A stretch of DNA of 64,000 nt from NCBI GenBank assembly GCA_965214475.1, contig OZ243953.1, positions 1,798,001 through 1,862,000 of the forward strand. Direction: 5' to 3'. Positions 60,346-64,000 of the stretch are shown here, one piece after another; the stretch's first letter is position 1, and every line of letters starts with the position of its first letter. A program made the translations under genes and the position numbers. The DNA comes from SIRX01 sp965214475 (GTDB lineage: Bacteria > Actinomycetota > Rubrobacteria > Rubrobacterales > Rubrobacteraceae). The notes beneath the pieces are model-generated. The model saw only the letters and a list, made by a program, of their open reading frames with translations, did no database searches and had not been told where the DNA came from.

Positions 60346-61190
60346 CCGGAGAAAGTCCCGTCAATTACGGCTTCCTTCTCCAGGTAATCTGCCAAAGCTT
60401 CGCGCCAATGACGAAGCTCCAGGCTCCCCAGAGAAGACAGCACGCCGTTGGTCGGACGGGCGGCAGGGAGCGGGTACTCGGAAGCCGGTATCGGAAGCAA
60501 CTCGGTCTCGATCCCGGCGAGACGAAAGATCTCGCGGGTAAACTCGTACCAGGAGCAGGAGCCGGCGTTCGTCAGGTGGTAGAGGCCGTAGTTTCCGCCT
60601 TCTACTATCTGCGCTATACCCTTTGCCAGGTCGCGGGCGTAGGTGGGCGAGACGAACTCGTCGTCCTTGACCTTCAGAACATCCCGCTCCTTACCCACGC
60701 GCAACATCGTCCGCACGAAGTTGTGGCCCCGGCCATAGACGCCGGCGGTCCGGACGATGTACCAGCGGTTCGAGAGGTGTTTTACGTACTCTTCGCCGGC
60801 CAGCTTGGTGCGGCCGTAAGCACTGATCGGACGCGGCGGGTCGAAGAGCTCGTATGGCCTCTCCTCCTCCCCGTCGAAGACGTAGTTGGTGCTAACGTGC
60901 AAGAGTTCGCACCCGAGCCGTTCGCAGGACTGGACCAGGTTGCGCGGGCCCAGGGCGTTCACCGCGTAGGCCAGATCGGTTTCGGACTCGCAGCCGTCCA
61001 CATTGGTGTAGGCGGCGGCGTTGATGACAAGCTCCGGCGCGTAGTCTCCGATGGCTTTCTCTAACGACTCCGGAGCAGTTATGTCCAGCTCGTCTCGGGT
61101 AACAGCAGTTGTCTCGTGTTTGAGTTCGGGGAGGATCTCGGCCAACTCCCGTCCGAGTTGGCCGTTTGCGCCGGTCACGAGAATTTTCAT
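60342..61190 (-). CDS. rfbD: dTDP-4-dehydrorhamnose reductase RfbD
   Basis: SDR of 282 residues. NAD(P) loop VTGANGQLGREL (5-16), AAAYTNVDGCES (about 66-77), STNYVFDGEEERPY (about 103-116), catalytic YGRTKLAGEEYV (about 130-141). It makes dTDP-L-rhamnose in the last step of the pathway that RfbB (24316) begins; rfbA and rfbC are not in this window. Coupled to the 59278 sulfotransferase by a four-base overlap. Confidence 0.92.
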   Translation of the reverse strand: MKILVTGANGQLGRELAEILPELKHETTAVTRDELDITAPESLEKAIGDYAPELVINAAAYTNVDGCESETDLAYAVNALGPRNLVQSCERLGCELLHVSTNYVFDGEEERPYELFDPPRPISAYGRTKLAGEEYVKHLSNRWYIVRTAGVYGRGHNFVRTMLRVGKERDVLKVKDDEFVSPTYARDLAKGIAQIVEGGNYGLYHLTNAGSCSWYEFTREIFRLAGIETELLPIPASEYPLPAARPTNGVLSSLGSLELRHWREALADYLEKEAVIDGTFSG

Positions 61191-61213
61191 CTACAAAAGT
61201 CCTCCACGAGCCT

Positions 61214-62566
61214 CTACCGTGCCTGTTCTTTCAGGAGCGTATCATAGAGTTCTTCGATCTCGTCCACATACTCTCCAACGGTCTTGACCGGCCGAATTCC
61301 TTCTCTCAACTTCTGTAGCAGCCCCGATTCTTCGGCCAGACGTTGGAGCTGAACCGAAAGGTCCTCTGCGTCCTCCAGCTTGAAGAGCAACCCATCTTCT
61401 CCGGGCCGCACGAACTCGGACATCCCACCCAGGTCGGTGGCGACGACCGGCACCCCGGCGGCGAAAGCCTCGAAGATGACGCCCGGCGCGTTTTCGTACC
61501 AACGAGACGGCACGACCAGAACGTCTAGTTCGGAGAAGATTCCACCTACCTCTTTCCGAGAGAACGAGCCGTGAAAGGTTATCCTTCCATCCCCCGCTGC
61601 CAGCTCGCGTAGATTCTGTACGAAGTCCGCGTACCGCTCCGGGTCCCCGTGGATAGAGAGCGTGGCATCTAACCGCGTCGGCAACATCTCGAAGGCCCGC
61701 ACGAGTACGTCGCAGCCCTTGTGGTGTGCCAGGGTCCCGACGAAGCCTACCTGGAGCGACGGAGACTCTGTCCGGTCGCTGCGGCTGTCCTGAATATGTG
61801 AGGTGTCCACGCCGTAGTGGGAGACCGTGGTTTTTCCTGCGCCTACGCCGTTGGCGGAGAGCAGGTCTCGTGTGAGCCGGGTGTAGGCCAGCACACGGTC
61901 CACCAGGTCCACGTTTCTTTTTATGTACCCCGGGCGTTCGGCCACGTCCCCGATCTGGCGCAGCGGACCGGAGAAGCGGGCAGCGGGTGTTCGGGAGAGT
62001 TGGGCGGCGCCTTTGGGGAGGATGCCCGGAACCCGGGCCGCTGCTTTTTGCAGGCGCGGGTCCGGGTTGCGGCTGGCTATGCACCGGACGCAGTGGGAAA
62101 CTTCCGGCCCCGTGCACAATTCGCCGTCGTGGCGGCGCAAATCGACCACGGGACAGACCGTCCAGAAGTCCGCTGCGGTGTACACCACGGGCAGCCCAAG
62201 CGCCTTGAAAGCCGGAACGACGTTCGCAGAGAGTCCCTGGAGGTGCATGAGATGGACGAGATCCGGCTCTATCTCCTCTGCGTACTCACCCGCCTTCCGG
62301 GCCATCGCCTCGTTCCGGTAGTTGAGGTGGTAAGGACGGGACAATCCCTCTTCCGGACGGCCCACCCGGCGCACGGGGAGGCCCTCGTACTCGTAGTCCT
62401 CTGTCTCGTCCGACCGGATGCCGCTACCGGGAATGCTGCGTTTGGCGGCGAAGACGTAGGGTTCGTGGCCTCGCTTCTTTAGCTCTTTCGCCAGGTTCAG
62501 CGTCACGATCTCGACGCCGGCCCGATGGTCGGGGAAAAACTGGTGGACGGTAAAAAGTATCCTCAC
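61214..62566 (-). CDS. GT4 glycosyltransferase
   Basis: Protein of 450 residues. N-terminal domain RILFTVHQFFPDHRAGVEIV with the G-rich loop. An insert holds CTGPEVSHCVRCIASRNPD (about 150-168), possibly metal binding. The donor domain has VGFVGTLAHHKGCDVLVRAF (about 274-293), SRWYENAPGVIFEAFAAGVPVVATDLGG (about 355-382). Overlaps nothing but abuts the GT2 gene 62567 exactly, so the two are one transcript. A rhamnosyl or other hexosyl transfer is likely. Confidence 0.88.
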   Translation of the reverse strand: MRILFTVHQFFPDHRAGVEIVTLNLAKELKKRGHEPYVFAAKRSIPGSGIRSDETEDYEYEGLPVRRVGRPEEGLSRPYHLNYRNEAMARKAGEYAEEIEPDLVHLMHLQGLSANVVPAFKALGLPVVYTAADFWTVCPVVDLRRHDGELCTGPEVSHCVRCIASRNPDPRLQKAAARVPGILPKGAAQLSRTPAARFSGPLRQIGDVAERPGYIKRNVDLVDRVLAYTRLTRDLLSANGVGAGKTTVSHYGVDTSHIQDSRSDRTESPSLQVGFVGTLAHHKGCDVLVRAFEMLPTRLDATLSIHGDPERYADFVQNLRELAAGDGRITFHGSFSRKEVGGIFSELDVLVVPSRWYENAPGVIFEAFAAGVPVVATDLGGMSEFVRPGEDGLLFKLEDAEDLSVQLQRLAEESGLLQKLREGIRPVKTVGEYVDEIEELYDTLLKEQAR

Positions 62567-63541
62567 CTAGATCCCCCGGCTCAAAAAGCGATCCAACCCG
62601 GCCCGCAATTTGGGACTCATCCCATAGAGTCCACGGCCCTTTACCCCCAGGTAAGCACCAACTTGCGAAACAGCAGCGTATCGCGCCGCCGACAGCATGG
62701 CACCCGGGAAGATGCGGCCCGACTTTCCTTCCTGTAGTAGCCGACGCCACAGAAAAGCGGTGGAGCGGAGCACGTTGAGAAGCAGCATCCCGACGTTCGG
62801 CACCAGGACGAGCCCGAAGAGTTGCAGGAGAACGAGTTGATCCACATAGTGACGTCGGAGATCGTAAAGGGGGCTCCGCTCGTGCGAGTGGAGCACGGTC
62901 GAGCGGGGCTCGTAGGCCAGTTTGTAGCCGGCTTCCACCACTTGCTTTCCCCAACGAAGGTCTTCCCCGAAGTTAGTTTGCATGAAAGGAAGCTCTGCCC
63001 ACACCGAACGCCGGATACAGGAGCTCACGTTATCGAAGGTAGAGAGCGCGCGGCGCTCCATCGGCGGCAGCGAGTGAAATGGTTCGGGGCCGCCCGCAAA
63101 CTGCTCCCGACGTTCGGGGGCCGCGGTGGTCCAGCTATTTACCAGGACGCGGGTCAGGTCTCCGCTATCCGGGCGTGGGACCTGTCGCCCGTACACCCCG
63201 GCTACCAGATCCTCACCCTCCAGAGCCTCGACCATAGACGAGAGCCAGTGGCTGTCGAGCGGCACGGCATCCTGCACGATAAACGCTACGTACTCCCCGT
63301 GGGAGAGCGACGCACCCAGGTTGCGCGTCGCGCCGTGATCGAACGCCGAGGACGGTATGCAATGCACGGAAGCCCCGTGACGCCGGGCCAGTTCCATGCT
63401 GCCGTCGGTCGAGCCGGAGTCCACGACGAGGATTTCGTAATCGAAGTCTGTCTCCTGGTTCGAGAGCCTGACGAGTAAATCTTCGAAACCGGGTCCGGCG
63501 TCGAAGGTAAGAATAACGACTGATGCCTTCAGCGGGTTCAA
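62567..63541 (-). CDS. GT2 glycosyltransferase, rhamnosyltransferase-like
   Basis: Protein of 324 residues. It opens VVILTFDAGPGFEDLLVRL, then VVDSGSTDGSMELARRHG (about 39-56), FDHGATRNLGASLSHGEYVAFIVQDAVP with QDA in place of the usual DxD (about 67-94), and MERRALSTFDNVSSCIRRSVW. The pattern GATRN and Q-D-A is that of dTDP-rhamnosyl transferases (RfbN/WbbL-like), which fits rfbD upstream. C-terminal apolar stretches suggest membrane contact. Its start overlaps the stop of the 63538 sulfotransferase by four bases. Confidence 0.87.
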   Translation of the reverse strand: MNPLKASVVILTFDAGPGFEDLLVRLSNQETDFDYEILVVDSGSTDGSMELARRHGASVHCIPSSAFDHGATRNLGASLSHGEYVAFIVQDAVPLDSHWLSSMVEALEGEDLVAGVYGRQVPRPDSGDLTRVLVNSWTTAAPERREQFAGGPEPFHSLPPMERRALSTFDNVSSCIRRSVWAELPFMQTNFGEDLRWGKQVVEAGYKLAYEPRSTVLHSHERSPLYDLRRHYVDQLVLLQLFGLVLVPNVGMLLLNVLRSTAFLWRRLLQEGKSGRIFPGAMLSAARYAAVSQVGAYLGVKGRGLYGMSPKLRAGLDRFLSRGI

Positions 63542-64000
63542 CTCTTCGGGTAGAACTCTTCGAGAAGGGGGGCGGTTACCTCCTCGATTATCCGGGCCTG
63601 CTCGGGAGTCAGGTCTTCACGCCAGCCTCCGGGGCTCCCTTTACGGTAGAACTTGCCACCGCCCTTCTCTTTCTCAGGAACATTCTTCCAAGAATACTGA
63701 TCTATGATCCTGGTCATCCTGTCCTCCGCTAGAGGTATCCCCAGCCCGGTGCAGGCCCGGTGCATGGTGGAGAGGGTGTCAGCCGTGAGGTCTTCGTAGC
63801 GCACGACCGCCTTCGGTCCTTCGTGGAGGTCGTAGGCTCGTTTGGCGTTGCCGATCTGCCGCACGTACGCCTCCGCCCGGCGTCGCACGAAGCGCTCCGG
63901 TTTTTTGTCGGAGAGGTTTCTTTTCTTCCAGCTCACCTCATCTCCGGACTCGTACATCCACCCACCCTTTTTGGTGGCGTCGAGGGCGGACGCCGCCACG
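63538..64000 (-). CDS. Sulfotransferase, C-terminal part, cut by the window edge (type A)
   Basis: The last 153 or so residues of a sulfotransferase. AASALDATKKGGW continues the RDPRDVAAS 3'-phosphate site that lies beyond the edge. The rest, with YSWKNVPEKEKGGGKFYRKG and the GGWREDLTPEQ end, matches the 32794 and 33894 proteins. The PAPS loop is outside the window. It precedes and overlaps the GT2 gene. Confidence 0.85.
   Translation of the reverse strand, partial: VAASALDATKKGGWMYESGDEVSWKKRNLSDKKPERFVRRRAEAYVRQIGNAKRAYDLHEGPKAVVRYEDLTADTLSTMHRACTGLGIPLAEDRMTRIIDQYSWKNVPEKEKGGGKFYRKGSPGGWREDLTPEQARIIEEVTAPLLEEFYPKS

Overview
The window reads as chromosome of a high-GC Gram-positive bacterium, most likely an actinobacterium of the Rubrobacter type. 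This is an inference from overall gene content and codon style (MurT/GatD pair, many GTG/TTG starts, strong GC bias, NAD-sugar enzymes and TerC/HtrA/SHOCT proteins in this style); no rRNA or other phylogenetic marker is present. No tRNA, rRNA, CRISPR array, IS element or phage gene was recognised.

Region 1 (1-19.7 kb) is ordinary core and housekeeping sequence. It holds the lipid II amidation pair murT-gatD, a secreted NlpC/P60 hydrolase, and a compact sulfur operon on the minus strand (ArsR-type repressor, small membrane protein, DUF302, split YeeE/YedE transporter, rhodanese remnant, TauE/SafE exporter) with a repeated ATAACGATAT candidate operator. It continues with a VanW protein, a cytoplasmic-looking HtrA protease, TerC, a cation exchanger, LarB, ThpR, a lipid kinase, a stand-alone FabD, a YbhN-like flippase with an apparent CTG start, and an RnfC-like protein lacking its iron-sulfur part. 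A 29-codon membrane peptide and a small protein interrupted by an in-frame TAG also lie here.

Region 2 (19.7-27.2 kb) starts a surface-glycan locus: a membrane UDP-sugar 4,6-dehydratase (CapD/WbpM type), a WecA/TagO-type priming transferase with an embedded Phd-VapC toxin-antitoxin pair, three sugar-nucleotide epimerases/dehydratases including RfbB, a UDP-glucose dehydrogenase gutted by internal deletions, and a decayed second copy of rfbB.

Region 3 (27.2-32.8 kb) holds two secreted paralogous calcium-binding RTX proteins. One carries one, and the other four tandem copies, of a roughly 250-residue domain that I do not recognise, followed by glycine/aspartate nonapeptide repeats.

Region 4 (32.8-64 kb) is a mosaic of glycosyltransferases, SAM methyltransferases and an unusual number of sulfotransferases: eleven genes or domains plus two relics, in at least five sequence types. 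It includes a three-domain glycosyltransferase-glycosyltransferase-sulfotransferase fusion, a triple tandem of sulfotransferase paralogs, a duplicated-domain 900-residue glycosyltransferase, and the C-terminal relic of a UDP-sulfoquinovose synthase. A secreted PQQ-type sugar dehydrogenase with a PKD domain and RfbD lie near the end. The natural reading is a locus that builds a heavily and variably sulfated, methylated cell-surface or exported glycan, in a region turning over quickly by duplication and decay. The sulfated glycan itself is inferred, not shown.
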